Below are positions 10,968-23,481 of a DNA stretch of 64,000 nt, piece by piece (within the stretch, counting starts at the first letter, position 1; the number at the start of each line of letters is the position of its first letter). Under the pieces are notes generated by a model. That model was given only the letters and a program-made list of their open reading frames with translations, had not been told where the DNA came from and searched no databases. Both the position numbers and the translations under genes were made by a program. The stretch is from CAVXNB01 sp963763085 (GTDB lineage: Bacteria > Actinomycetota > Acidimicrobiia > Acidimicrobiales > Bog-793): positions 1-64,000 of the forward strand of contig CAVXNB010000003.1 in NCBI GenBank assembly GCA_963763085.1. Reading direction: 5' to 3'.

Positions 10968-12416
10968 TTAATCTGGAGTTTTCTCGAGACATTCCACACA
11001 TGAACAATGAGATGGATCAGCCTTCGTTCCATCACAATAGTAGCTAAATCATTTAGTATTGTTCATATTTAGAGAGCAAAGTAGAATCACTTACCATTCA
11101 ACCTTGTTGAGACCATTTTGCTGCATAAATGAAGCAGCAGTGCACCTCACAAAATTAAAAACAGATGATTCGAAAATTTTCGAATTGTAACATGGGAGAT
11201 AACTAGGGATCGAAAAGAGATAAGAATCATTTTTTGAATGGAAGTTTGACAAGCAACGTACAGTTTCTTTAGACTACTAAGACGATTTCTCTCGTCAAAA
11301 AGGATTCTGCCACGGATCGGAGATAAGTGCCATTTCCTACATAATAAAGCATAATGGTAATATCGATGAAATTCCATTGATTTCTTACAAAACCTCCAAG
11401 GATGGGTTTGAAAAAAGTTCCAGCTTAAAGAAACTATAATATAATTTCCATGTTAGAATCAATCTTGACAATAATATGTCGGACTTACCGATGAAATTCT
11501 CGATGAGAATACACTTCACTAATGGTCGAGGAATAAAGGAATTAAGGAGAAAATTTGGACATGGAATGGACAGAAATGCTTACATTTCCTTAAGAGCATG
11601 GCATTTCTTTACGATGATACATAATCCAGTGTCAAAAACACTACGCCTATTAATCATGTCATTGCTTGATTTGGGACAGTATATGACAAGCTTCTTCAAC
11701 TTCTCGGGTAGATTGACATCCTCATCCTCATCCCCATCAGGATGCACTACATATAGCGTTTTCAGGGAATTCCAATAGTCGAAAAAGTAATGCTTGGCTA
11801 AACTGGTGTGATGGCGGAAATTTCTCATGTGAAATACATCCAAGTTCAATGCTCCCATCTCTTGGGAGAATTCCTTCGAAAGTTCGATCCCACAAACCAT
11901 TAAACATTTCAGATTCTTGAATGACACTTTAAAGAAAAGAGATGTTAGGAATTCGCGACTTTTTTCATACGACTCTGGTGATCCGGAGAATTGAACAATC
12001 ATGGAGCGCACTTCATCAGACCAAATTTCCTTGGCAGTTGTATTGGCGAACAGATGAATGGAAAGGTCCTAGGGAATATCATGGTCCTCTATAAAGAAGT
12101 TTGCGTTGCGCTGAAAGCATGTGTCGCCTTCATTTCCAATTGAATCGACAATAAATCCCGAAGTGGCTAGGTCTGCTAGGTCTGCATTGTTCTCCGAGGC
12201 TAATACTTGAAGAAACCAGGTGTTCAACTGATTTCTACATGATTTACAAGTGAGCCTCAAATTTTTCATCGCTTCAAAACCAGAAAACCCGCCAATTTTT
12301 AGTAGGATTTCTTCGGGAAGCATGGATAAGGCGAAGGAGTCGTTTGATACAGAGATAGGCTCGGAAGACTCGGGCACCAGCGGTACTTGTTTTGGCGAGA
12401 AAAAGGCGTTGCCCAT
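10968..12416 (-). pseudogene. F-box/LRR gene e, single module with a nonsense codon
   Basis: Single-module copy starting MGNAFFSPKQ at 12416, with exon 1 at 11584-12416. Its length preserves the frame, and the one lesion seen is a TAG at 12069-12071 where the other copies have the Lys codon of DIPKDLS. Translation would stop after 115 residues, just past the F-box (LPEEILLKIGGFSGFEAMK), leaving an F-box without its LRRs. The remaining exons are present and the last exon encodes CYYCDGTKADPSHCSCVEC, with its stop at 10968. It could be a very young pseudogene, a truncated F-box protein, or a gene read through at the UAG. Confidence 0.65.
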
Positions 12417-14174
12417 GTTTTAATAATCGTGGTTGAGGTCGAAAATTTGAGGGATAATTGGGGTGAAAAAAAGTGGGGCAAGTTCGTTGAAAAGTCGAAG
12501 AAGGAATTTGTGAAGGCTTTCTTTGTTGTTGAAGCATCCAATTCGCGACTATTTGAAACTCCCGATCACATGCTCTTTCGCCTCGATAATTTTGGAAACA
12601 AATGGAAAATTCATGTGCTAAATTTAGTAACTTTGTCCATCAGTCAAAATGTAAACCAAAATAGCAACAAGTTTGTATCGAATTGAAGTTTCATTCGTTG
12701 ATGGAAATGGAAATCGACAAGTTTCGCAAAGTTGCAAACATCTGAGCGATTTTCGAGAAATATAGAGTGGATGTTATCTCAATAATATCCAAACAAATGG
12801 CCGGCCATTGATCAAACATAGAATTTTTCTCTTTCCCAAAATCGAGAAATTCATTTCCTAACATAATTTTTTCAAAACAAAAGAGATCCAATGAGGCTCT
12901 GATATTCACCTATGATGAAAAGGAAGTTGATATAATTGTCCATTTGAAGTATTCATGTCAAATGTGAATAATTTATGAGACATTATTGCGTGTAAAATCC
13001 AGACAATCTTTCATCTCAGAAATGATGATAATTAATGATCAGATCAATTTGTTTTGGATGAATAGCATGCTGTGATGGATTTATATTTTATTACTCATAA
13101 GACATATCCTTTGAATTAATGATCAGGATTTCGATTCCCTCATCAACCAGAGCTTTGTAGAGACCATAAAGAACTCGACTAGACAGAATTTGCTTTGATT
13201 GAAGAAAATATGTAAGTTCAACTACACAATTTGTAGGTTTCCTTCATAGAAAGAAATAGTAACGAATTGTGTACTATGCAGAGAGTTGGATCATGTGAAC
13301 TTGAACCACAATTTGTCTGTCATATGATATCATATTTTTGTCGGATTCACTGTCAAATGGTTAGGATGTCTATCGGAAGTTATAGACAAGAAAAAAAAAC
13401 CAACTGTCTGTATGAGAGCTTTTAAATGGCTATGAAGATTCATAGGAAGGTTTTGCTAGGCAATCTTAGAATAATGATTTCAATTTGTTGCTTCCGAAAA
13501 GGGAATTCATAGTCTCGAAAATTTACGCTCCTGAAGATAATCTCATGAAGATTTAACTCTAGATCCGATCGAAAAATAGTAGACCATGGAAAGATTCCTT
13601 TCGTCAATGAAAGAGTCAAACCAAGAAATACTTGATGAGAAAAAGTGATGATAATAATGTCTATGCAGGCTGCTTTAATGGACCCCTTGATTTCCAATTC
13701 TTCCTGATCATTTGACATGAATTAGATGGTAGACCTTAACAAATCGAATGCAGTCTCCCTAGCTCCCAAACTTGAATATCTTTCAATCTGAATTGACTAT
13801 CAACAGTTAAAGATGAATAAATCCCTCGGTAAAAAAGGTTTATAGAGATACTCAATAACAGTTATCGATTTGATCTTTCTATCCTATCGAAAAGAGAGTG
13901 CACAAACCGAAACCATTGAACTCAATAGAAGTAGACAATTCATCAACGACAAGAGTCAATAACGAATGCTATGCATGTGAACTTCCTGAAATTTCAAACT
14001 TTTCTAACTAAAGTGCAATCGAAAATCTGACTTGTGTGAATTAATGAGAGAATTTGGTGTTTTCTTTTCACGGAAGTAAAGGTCTTTATTCATATGGTCA
14101 CGACAAAACAAAAGAGTACGAATACCACTTCGGAGTGAAACCACAATTGGAAATTTACCAATTTATTGAGTGAA
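12417..14174. repeat. array spacer 4 (homologous intergenic unit)
   Basis: Spacer between loci e and d with the standard block order. It contains a minus-strand ORF of 92 codons (13440-13718) in the middle block and a GLYKVLVDEG-type copy near 13090-13180, the latter frame-disrupted upstream. No complete gene seen. Confidence 0.8.
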
Positions 14175-17100
14175 TTAACCTTGAGTATACTTGAGACATT
14201 CCGTACATGAACAGTGAGATGGATCGGCCTTCGTTCCATCACAATAATAACTAAATCACTTAATAGTGTTCACATTCAGAAAGTAAAGTAGAGTCACTTA
14301 CCATTCAACGTTTTTAAGAGCATGTTGCTGCATAAATGAAGCAGCAGTAATTTGCTCAGGACCATACGTATCTAGGATTTTTGAATTGTAACATGGGAGA
14401 TAACTAGGGATCGAAAATAGATAAGAATCATATTCTGGGTGGAAGCTTGATAGGCGACATACAGTTTCTTTAGGTTACTAAGAGGATTGATGCAGTCAAG
14501 AACGATTTTCCCCCTGCTCGGAGATAAGTGCCATTTCCTACATAATAAAGCACAATGGTAATGTCAATGAAATTCCATTGATATCTTACAAAACCTCCAA
14601 GGGTGAGTAGGTTGAAGGACGTCTCAGATTAAGGCACAGATAAAGACGACTATATTATAATTTCCATGTTAAAATCACCCTTGACAATAATATGTCGGAC
14701 TTACCCAGCAAATTCTTGATGAGAATACACTTCACTAATGGTCGAAGAACAAAGGAATTAAGGAGCCGATTTGGATATGGAATGGACAGAAATGCTTACA
14801 TTTCCTTAAGAGCATGGCATTTCTCCACTTCGATCCATAATCCATTATAATTCTTGCTTGATTTAGGACAGTATATGACAAGCTTCTTCAGTTCCTCGGG
14901 TATATAAACCGACTCATACCTATCAGGATGCATTACGTATAGCGTTTTCAGGGAATTACAATAGTTGAAAAAATCCTCCTTGGTTAAATCGTTGTGATAG
15001 CGGAAATTTCTCATGTAAAATACATCCAAATTCAATACTCTCATCTCTTGGAAGAATTCCTTCGAAAGTTTGACTCCACAAAACATTAAACATTTCAGAT
15101 TCTTGAATGACACTTCAAGAAAAAGGAATTTTAGGAATTTGCGACTTTCTTCATATGACTCCGGTGATCCGGATAACTGAATAATCATGGAGCGCACTTC
15201 ATCAGACGAAATTTCCTTGGCAGTTGTATTGGCGAACAGATGAATAGAAAAGTCCTTTGGAATAGCATGGTCCTTTATAAGAAACTTTGCGTTGCACCAT
15301 AAACATGTGTTGCCTTTGTTTCCAATTGCATCGATAATAAATCCCGAAGTGGCTCGGTCAGGATTGTACTCCGAGGCTAATACTTGAAGAAACCAGGTGT
15401 TCGGCTGATTTCTAATGTATTTACAAGTGGCAATCAAATTTCGCATCGCTTCAACACTAGCAAACCTGCCAATTTTTCGTAAGATTTCCACGGGAAACAT
15501 AGATGAAGTTAAAGTATCGCTTGGCTCGGAAGCGAGTATCAAGAGCGTAAACAATAACTGCATTTTTTCCGGCGAGGAGGACTTGGGCACCAGCGACATT
15601 TGTTTTGGCGAGGAGGACTCGGACACCAACGACATTTGTTTTGACGAGGAGGACTCGGACACCAACGACATTTGTTTTGGCGAGGAGGACTTGGGCACCA
15701 ACGACATTTGTTTTGGCGAGGAGGACTCGGACACCAGCGACATTTGTTTTGGCGAGGAGGACTCGGACACCAGCGACATTTGTCTTGGCGAGGAAGAAGT
15801 AGATTGGCCTTGAGTTTTGCTGTGACATTCCGCACATGAACAGTGAAATGGATCGGCCTTCGTTCCATCACAATAATAGCTGAATCACTTAATAGTGTTC
15901 ACATCTAGAGAGTAAAATAGAATCACTTACCATTCAACGTTATTGAGACCATTTTGCTGCATAAACAAAACAGGAGTGATCGCAAACCAAGAGGAAGACA
16001 ACTTAAAGATTTTTGAATTGTAACATGGGAGATAACTAGGGATAGAAAATAGATTAAGAATCCTTCTTCGAATGAAATTTTGATAGGCAGCGTACAGTTT
16101 CTTTAAACTACTAAGACGAGTGTCCAAGCCAAGAATGATTCTGCTATCGCTCGAAGATAAGGGCCATTTCCTACATAATAAAGCATAATGGCAACATCAA
16201 CAAAATTCCATTGATATCTTACAAAACCTCCAAGGGTGTGTTTGAAGAAAGGAACAGACAAAGGCAACTATATTATAATTTCCATGTTGGAATCAATATT
16301 GACAATAATATGTCGGGCTTACCAAGCAAATTCTTGATGAGAATACGCTTCACTAATGGTCGAGGAATAAAGGAATTAAGGGTCGATTTGGATATGGAAT
16401 GGACAGAAACGCTTACATTTCCTTAAGAGCATGGCATTTATCCACGTTGACCATCTAATCTAGTATAATTCCTGCTTGATTTAGGACAGTATATGACAAG
16501 CTTCTTCAACTTCTCGGGTGGATAGATGTACTGAATCACATCAGGATGTACTACATATAGCTTTTTCAGGGAATTGCAATAGCGGAAAAAAGAATCCACG
16601 GCAGAACCGCTGTGATAGAGGAAGTTTTTCATGTGAAATACATCCAAATTCAATGCTCCTATCTCTTGGGAGAATTCATTCGAAAGTTCGATCCCACAAA
16701 ACATTAAACATTTCAGATTCTTGAATGACACTTTAAGGAAAAGAAATGTTAGGAATTTGCGACTATCTTCGTACGACTCCGGTGATCGGGATAATTGAAT
16801 AATCATGGAGCGCACTTCATCAGACGAAATTTTCTCAGCAGTTGTATTGACGAACAGATGAATGAAAAGATCCTTGGGAATATCATGGTCCTTTATAAAA
16901 AACTTTGCATTGCGCCACAAACATGTGTCGCCTTTGTCTCCAATTGAATCGACAATAAATCCCGAAGTGGCTCGGTCAGGGTTGTTCACTGAGGCTAATG
17001 CTTGAAGAAACCAGGTGTCCAACTGATTTCTAATGTATTTACAAATGACAATCAAATTTAGCACCGTTCCAACATCAGCAAACCCGCCAATTTTTAGTAG

Positions 17101-17223
17101 GATTTCTCCGGGAAGCATGGATAAGGCGAAGAAGTCGTTTGATACAGAGATAAGCTCGGAAGCGAGTATCAGGGGGGTAAACTCTATCTGTATTTGTTTT
17201 GTCGAGGAAGAGGCACTGTCCAT
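14175..17223 (-). CDS. Two-module F-box/LRR gene d, frameshift in module 1
   Basis: Two fused modules. Module 1 begins at 17223 with MDSASSSTKQ: Gly2 is replaced by Asp, so the myristoylation-like start is lost. Its exon 1 (16417-17223) has one extra base near 16450, converting the expected VNVDKCHALKE end into GQRG and a stop after 261 residues. Later exons of module 1 run down to 15927. The exon 14800-15879 then carries the cysteine cluster, a linker of six 12-residue SSSPKQMSLVSE-type repeats, and the F-box/LRR of module 2 (MFPVEILRKIGRFASVEAMR), open throughout. The last exon ends with a stop at 14175. If the extra base is real, module 2 is not translated from this start. Confidence 0.65.
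15571..15797 (-). repeat. 36-bp coding minisatellite, about six units
   Basis: Longest copy of the minisatellite. Each 36-bp unit encodes a 12-residue Ser-Pro-Lys-Gln repeat (SSSPKQMSLVSE, with variants such as VPKSSSPKQ) in the linker between the two modules of gene d. Neighbouring units are nearly identical, as expected of recent slippage or unequal exchange. Confidence 0.9.
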
Positions 17224-17328
17224 GTTTTAATAATCGTGGTTGAGGTCGAAAATTTGGGAAAACTTGTCGAGTAGTTGAAGAAGGAATCAGTGAAAGCTTT
17301 CTTTGTTGTTGAAGCATTCAATTCACGA

Positions 17329-17337
17329 CTATTTAAA
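17329..17337 (-). promoter_or_regulatory. TATA-like element of gene d
   Basis: TTTAAATAG on the minus strand about 110 bp before the start of gene d, inside the leader block conserved in all spacers. Confidence 0.4.
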
Positions 17338-18061
17338 TTTTTAGAAATTCTCGATCACATGATCTTCGCTTCGGTAACCTTGGAAACGAGTAGAAAATGT
17401 TATGGGCTAAATTTAGTAACTTTGTCCATCAGCCAAGATGTGAACCAAAATAGCAACAAGCTCATATCGAATTTAAGTTTCATTCGTTGACGGAAATGTA
17501 AATCGACCTGTTTCGCAAAGTTGCAAACATCTGAGTTATTTTCGAGAAATGTATTGTAGCCGGTATTTCAATAGTGTCCCAACAAATGGCCAGCCATTAA
17601 TCAAACGTGAAATTCTTCTATTTCCCAAAATTGAGAAGTTCATTCTCAGCATAATTTATCAAAAACAACAGAGATCCAATAAGTCTCTGATATTCACCTA
17701 TGAAGAAAAGGAAGTTGATATAATTGGTCACTCGAAGTATTCATGTCAAATGTGGGCGATTCATGAGATATTCTTACATGCGAAACCCAGACAATCCACC
17801 ATCTCAGAAATGATGATGATTCATGATCAATTTATTTTGGATGAATAGCATATTGTGATGGATTTACATTCTATTACTCATGAGGCATATCTTTTGATTC
17901 AATGATTGGGATTTCGATTCCTTCATCAACCAGAACTTTATAGAGACCACAAAAAAGCCGACTAGACAGAATTTGCCTTGATTGAAGAAAAGATTTGAAA
18001 AGGTGTAAGTTCAACGATACAATTTGTAGGTTTCCTTTATAAAAAAATAACGAATTGTGTA

Positions 18062-18250
18062 CTATCCAGAGAGTTGGATCATGTAGGCATGAAACACAAT
18101 TTGCCTATCGTATGGTATCATATTTTTATCAGATCCCCCCGTCAAATGGTTAGCTTGTTCATCGGAAGCTACAGACAAGAGAAAGAAACCAATTGTCCAT
18201 ATGAGAGCTTTTAAATGGTTGAAGATCATTAGGAAAAGTTTGCTAGACAA
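18062..18250 (-). other. small spacer ORF with signal-peptide-like start
   Basis: A 62-codon ORF. From its internal Met (MIFNHLKALIWTIGFFLLSV) it has a hydrophobic stretch like a signal peptide, then ASDEQANHLTGGSDKNMIPY. It matches the N-terminal part of the ORF at 3738-4004 and of degraded copies in the other spacers. The GLYKVLVDEG-type C-terminal part lies downstream after about 100 bp. It may be the first exon of a small secreted protein gene duplicated with the array. Stops in sister copies argue against an active gene everywhere. Confidence 0.25.
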
Positions 18251-18945
18251 TCTTAGAATAATGATTCCAATTTGTTGCTTCTGAAGAAAGAATTCATAGT
18301 CTCGAAAACTTGCATTTTTGAAGACAATCTCATGGGGATTTGGTTTTGTATCCCATCTAACAATAGTAGATCATGGAAAGATTCTTTTCGTCAATGAAAG
18401 AGCCAAACCAAGAAATATTTGATGAAAAACTGTTGATAATAGTGTCTCTACAGGCTGCTTTAATTGATCCCTTGATTCTCAATTCTTTCCTGGCTATCTG
18501 ACATGAATTAGATAGAAAAATGGATGGTAGACCTTGACAAATCGAATGCACTCTTCCTATTTCCCAATCTTGAATATCTTTCAATCTGAATTGGCTATCA
18601 ACGGTTAAGGATGAATTGATTCTTCGATAGAAAAGGTTCGTAAAGATACTCAATAACAGTTATCGATTTGATCCTTCTATCCTATCGAAAAGAGAGTGCA
18701 TAAACTGAAATCATTGAAGTCAATAGAAGTAGACAATCCATCAACGACAAGAGTCAATAGCGAATTCCATGGAAGTGAACTTCCTAGCTAAAGCGCATCA
18801 AGTCGAAAACTTGACCTATGAGAACTAATGAGGGAATTTGGCTTTTTCTTTTCGGGAAGGGAAGCCTCCTATTCATATGGTCACGAAAAAATAAAAGAGT
18901 GCGAATACCATTTCGGAGTGAAACCACAATCGAAAATTTACCAAT

Positions 18946-21929
18946 TTATTGAATGGGTTGACCTTGGGTTTTGCTGAGACATTCCACACATGAACATTGA
19001 GATGAATCGGCCTCCGTCCCGTCACAATAATAGCTGAATCACTTAATATTGTTCATATTTAGAGAGTAAAGTAGAACCACTTACCACTCAACCTTGTTGA
19101 GACCATGTCGCTGCATAAATGAAGCAGCAGTAAATTGCTCAGGAGCAGACGTAAATAGGATTGTTGAATTGTAACATGAGAGATAACTAGGGATCGAAAA
19201 TAGATTAAGAATCCTTTTTCGAATGGAAGTTTGATAGGCAGCGTACAATTTCCTTAATCTAATAAGACGATTGTCATGCTTAAGAAAGATTTTGCCACGG
19301 ATCGAAGATAAGTGCCATTTCCTACATAATAAGGCATAATGGTAACGTCAATAAAATCCTTTTGATTTCTTACAAAACCTCCAGGGGTGTGTTTGAAAGA
19401 AGGCCCAGATGAATGGTACTATATTATAATTTCCATGTTAAAATCATTATTGACAATAACATGTCGGACTTACCCATCAAATTCTTGATGAGAATACACT
19501 TCACTAATGATCGAGGAATAAAGGAATTAAGAGCCGATTTAGATATGGAATGGACAGAAACATTTACATTTCCTTAAGAGCATTGCATTTATCCACGTTG
19601 ACATTTAATCTAGCATCATTCTTGCTTGGTTTAGGACAGTATATGACAAGCTTCTCCAATTTCTCGGGTGGATAGACCTCCTCTTTCACATCAGAATGTA
19701 TTACGTATAGCGTTTTCAGGGAATTCCAATAGGAGAAAAAATTACGACTGGCTAAACTGGTGTCAAAGCGGAGTAAACTGGTGTGATAGCGGAAATTTCT
19801 CATGTGAAATACATCCAAGTTCAATGCTCCTATCTCTTGGGAGAAATTAGTCGAAAGTTCGATCCCACAAAACATTAAACATTTCAGATTCTTGAATGAC
19901 ACTTTAAGGAAAAGAAATGTTAGGAATTCGCGAATATCGTGATACGGATCAGGTGGGGTGGATGAGTTGAATAGCCCAGATACTTGAATAATCATGGAGC
20001 GCACTTCATCAGACGAAATTTTCTTGGCAGTTGTATTGGCGAACAGATGAATAGAAATGTCATTTGGAATATCATGGTCCTTTATAAGGAACTTTGCGTT
20101 GCGCCATAAACATGGGTTGCCTTTGTTTCCGATTGCATCAACAATAAATCCCGAAGTGGCTCGGTCAGGATTGTCCTCCGAGGCTAATAGTTGAAGAAAC
20201 CAGATGTTCGGCTGATTTATAATGTATTTACAAGTGGCAATCAAATTTCGCATCACTTCAACACTAGCAAATTCGCCAATTTTTCGTAGGATTTCCCCGG
20301 GAAGCATGAATAAAGCGGAAGAACCGTTTGATACAGAGATAGACTCGGAAGCGAGCATCAAGGGCGTAAACAATAACTGCATTTTTTCCGGCAAGGAGGA
20401 CTTGGGCACCAGCGGTACTTGTTTTGACGAGGAGGAAGTGGATTGACCTTGAGTTTTCTTGAGACATTCCGCACATGAACAGTGAGATGGATCGGCCCTT
20501 GTTCCATCACAATAATAGCTAAATCACTTAATAGTGTTCACATTTAGAGAGTAAAGTAGAACCACTTACCATTCAGCCTTGTAGAGTCTATTTTCCCGTA
20601 TAAATGAGGCAGCAGTAAATTGCTCAGGAAAAGCAGAAGACGCCTTTAGGATTATTGAATTGTAACATGGGAGATAACTAGCGGTCGAAAATAGATAAGT
20701 ATCATTTTTGAATGGAAGTTTGATAGGCAACATACAGTTTCTTTAAACTACTAAGACGATTGTCCTCCGCAAAAATGATCATGCCACGGGTTGAAGATAG
20801 GTGCCATTTCCTACGTAATAAAGTATAATGGTAATATCAATAAACTTCCATTGATTTCTTACAAAACCTCCAGGGATGTGTTTGAATAAAGAAATAGTTC
20901 GACGAAGCTACACTATAATTTTCAAGTTTGAATCAATCTTGACAATAATATGCCAGACTTACCAAGCAAATTCTTGATGAGAATACACTTCACTAATGGT
21001 CGAGGAACAAAGGAATTAAGGAGCCGATTTGGATATAAAATGGACAGAAACCCTTACATTTCCTTAAGAGCATGGCATTTCCCCACGTTGATATCTAATC
21101 CATTACTAATAAATCCAAGTTCTTTAATGGTGCCCTTGATTAGTTTAGGGCAGTATACGACAAGCTTCTTCAATTTCTCGGGTGGATAGACGAACCAACG
21201 CCTATCAGGATGCACCACATATAACGTTTTCAGAGAATTGCAATGGCTGAAAATTTCATTCCGGGCCAAATTGGTGTGATAGCGGAAATTTCTCATGTGA
21301 AATACATCCAAATTCAATGCTCCTATCTCTTGGGAGAATTCCTTCGAAAGTTCGATCCCACAAAACATTAAACATTTCAGTTTCTTGAATGACACTTCAA
21401 GGAAAAGAAATTTTAGAAATTTGCGAATATCGTGGTGCGGATCAGATGGGTTGGATGGGTTGGATAGCCCAGATACTTGAATAATCATAGAGCGCACTTC
21501 ATCAGACGAAATTTTCTCGGCAGTTGTATTGGCAAACAGATGAATGGAAAGGTCCTTGGGAATATTATGGTCCTTTATAAAAAACTTTGCGTTGTGCCAT
21601 AAACATGGGTCGCCTTTGTTTCCAATTGCATCAACAATAAATCCCGAAGTGGCTCGGTCAGGATTGTTCTCCGAGGCTAATGCTCGAAGAAACCAGGTGT
21701 TCAGCCGATTTCTAATGTATTTACAAGTGGCAATCAAATTTCGCATCGCTTCAACACTAATAAGCTCGCCAATTTTTAGTAGGAGTTCTACAGGAAGCAT
21801 ATATGAAGTTAAAGTACCGCTTGGCTCGGAAGCGAGTATCAAGGGCGTAAACAATAACTGCATTTTTTCCGGCGAGGAGGGCTCGAGCACCAGCGGTACT
21901 TGTTTTGGCGAGGAAGAGGCACTGCCCAT
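18946..21929 (-). CDS. Two-module F-box/LRR gene c, apparently intact
   Basis: Module 1 starts MGSASSSPKQVPLVLE at 21929; an in-frame ATG further upstream (22037) lies in the leader block, which is interrupted by a stop in sister genes. Exon 1 (21058-21929) encodes the F-box (MLPVELLLKIGELISVEAMR) and LRRs. The short LRR exons follow. The exon 19568-20518 reads from the cysteine cluster (CYYCDGTRADPSHCSCAEC) through QSTSSSSKQVPLVPK into the second F-box (MLPGEILRKIGEFASVEVMR). The last exon ends in CSCVEC and a stop at 18946. I saw no frame lesion in the two large exons. Module 2 has a short local duplication in the LRR (two adjacent SL-rich segments near 19750-19790). One polypeptide would carry two F-boxes and two LRR domains. 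Confidence 0.75.
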
Positions 21930-23481
21930 GTTTTGATAGTCGTGGCTGAGGTCAAAAATTTGGCGAGCAATTGGGGTAAAAAAAAATTTGAGAAAGCTCG
22001 TCGAGTAGTCGAAAAAGGAATTTGTGAAGGCTTTCATTGTTGTTGAAGCATTGAATTCGCGACTATTTGAAACTTCCGATCACATGATCTTTGCTTCGAT
22101 AATTTTGGAAACAAATGGAAAATGTCCTGGTCTCAATTTAGTAACTTTCCATCAGCCAAAATGTAAACCAAAATAGCAGCAAATTTGTTTCGAATTCAAG
22201 GTTCATTCGTTGACGGAAATGCAAATCGACACGTTTCGTAAGGTTGCAAACATCCAAATGAAATTCGAGAAATGTATCGTAGCCGCCGCTTCAATAGTGT
22301 CCCAACGAGTGGCCAGTCATTGATTAAACGTGAACTTCTTCCATTTCTCAAAATCGAGAAGTTCATTCTCAGTATAACTTATCAAAACAAAAGAGATCCT
22401 ATGAGGCTCTGATATTCACCTATGAAGGAAAGAAAGTCGATATAATTGGTCATTTAGAGTACTCATGAAGCATTCTTACGTGTAAGGCCCAGGCAATCCA
22501 GCATCCCAGAAATGATGATAATTAATGATCAGTAAATTGATCGACTAATTTGTTTTGGATGAATGGCATATTATGATGGGTTTACGTTTTACTACTCATA
22601 AGACATACTTTTTGATTCAATGATTGGAATTCCGATTCCTTCATCAGCCAGAACTTTGTAGAGACCACAAGAAAGCCAACTGGACAGAATTTGGCTTGAT
22701 TAAGTTCAACGACACAAATTGTAGACTTCCTTCATAAAAGAAAATAGTAACGAATTGTGTACTATTCAAGCTGTGAAGATCATTATTAGGAAAAGTTTGC
22801 TAGGCAACCTTAGAATAATGAATCCAATCTGTTGCTTCCGAAAAAGGAATTCATGGTCCCGAAATTTTTCATTTCTGAAGATGAAAAATAGTAGATCGTG
22901 GAAATATTCTTTTCGTCAATGAAGGAGTCAAAATAAGAAATACTTGATGAAAAAAGTGTTGATAATAGTGTCTATACAGGCTGTTTTAATTGATCCTTTG
23001 ATTTCCAATTCTTCCTTGCTATCTGACATGAATTAGATAGAAAAATGGATGGTAGACCTTATCAAATCGAATACACTCTTCTTACTTCCCAAATTCGAAT
23101 ATCTTCAATCTGAATTGACTATCAACAGTTAAAGATGAATGAATTCTTCGGTAGAAAAGATTCGTAGAGATACTCAATAACACTTGTCAATTTGATCCTT
23201 TTATCCTATCGAAAAGAGAGTGCACAAGCCGAAATCATTGAAATCAATAGGAAATAAAGGATTCATCAACGTCAAAAGTCAATAACGAATTCCATGGAAA
23301 TGAACTTTCTGAAACTTCAAACTTTCCTAGCTAAAATGTATCAAGTCGAAAAGCTGGCCTTTTCTTTTCGTGGAAGAGAGTGTCTCTTACTCGTATGACC
23401 ACGACAAAACAAAAGAGTACGAATACCATTTCGAAGTGAAATCGCAATTGAAAATTTACCAATTTATTGAGTGGATTGGTC
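21930..23481. repeat. array spacer 6 (homologous intergenic unit)
   Basis: Spacer between loci c and b. It is slightly shorter than most because part of the middle block near 22760 is missing. It contains a degraded GLYKVLVDEG-type segment near 22600-22660. No gene seen. Confidence 0.8.

Larger units (their letters stand above)
17224..18945. repeat. array spacer 5 (homologous intergenic unit)
   Basis: Spacer between loci d and c with the standard block order. It contains the best preserved N-terminal part of the spacer ORF (18062-18250) and an upstream 98-codon minus-strand ORF (18357-18653). No complete gene can be assembled with confidence. Confidence 0.8.

Noticed and set aside
15457..15871. 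Cysteine/arginine-rich minus-strand ORFs over the minisatellite (RQNKCRWCPSPP repeats)
   Set aside because: Off-frame readings of the 36-bp unit. The frame joined to both the cysteine cluster and the F-box encodes the Ser-Pro repeat instead.
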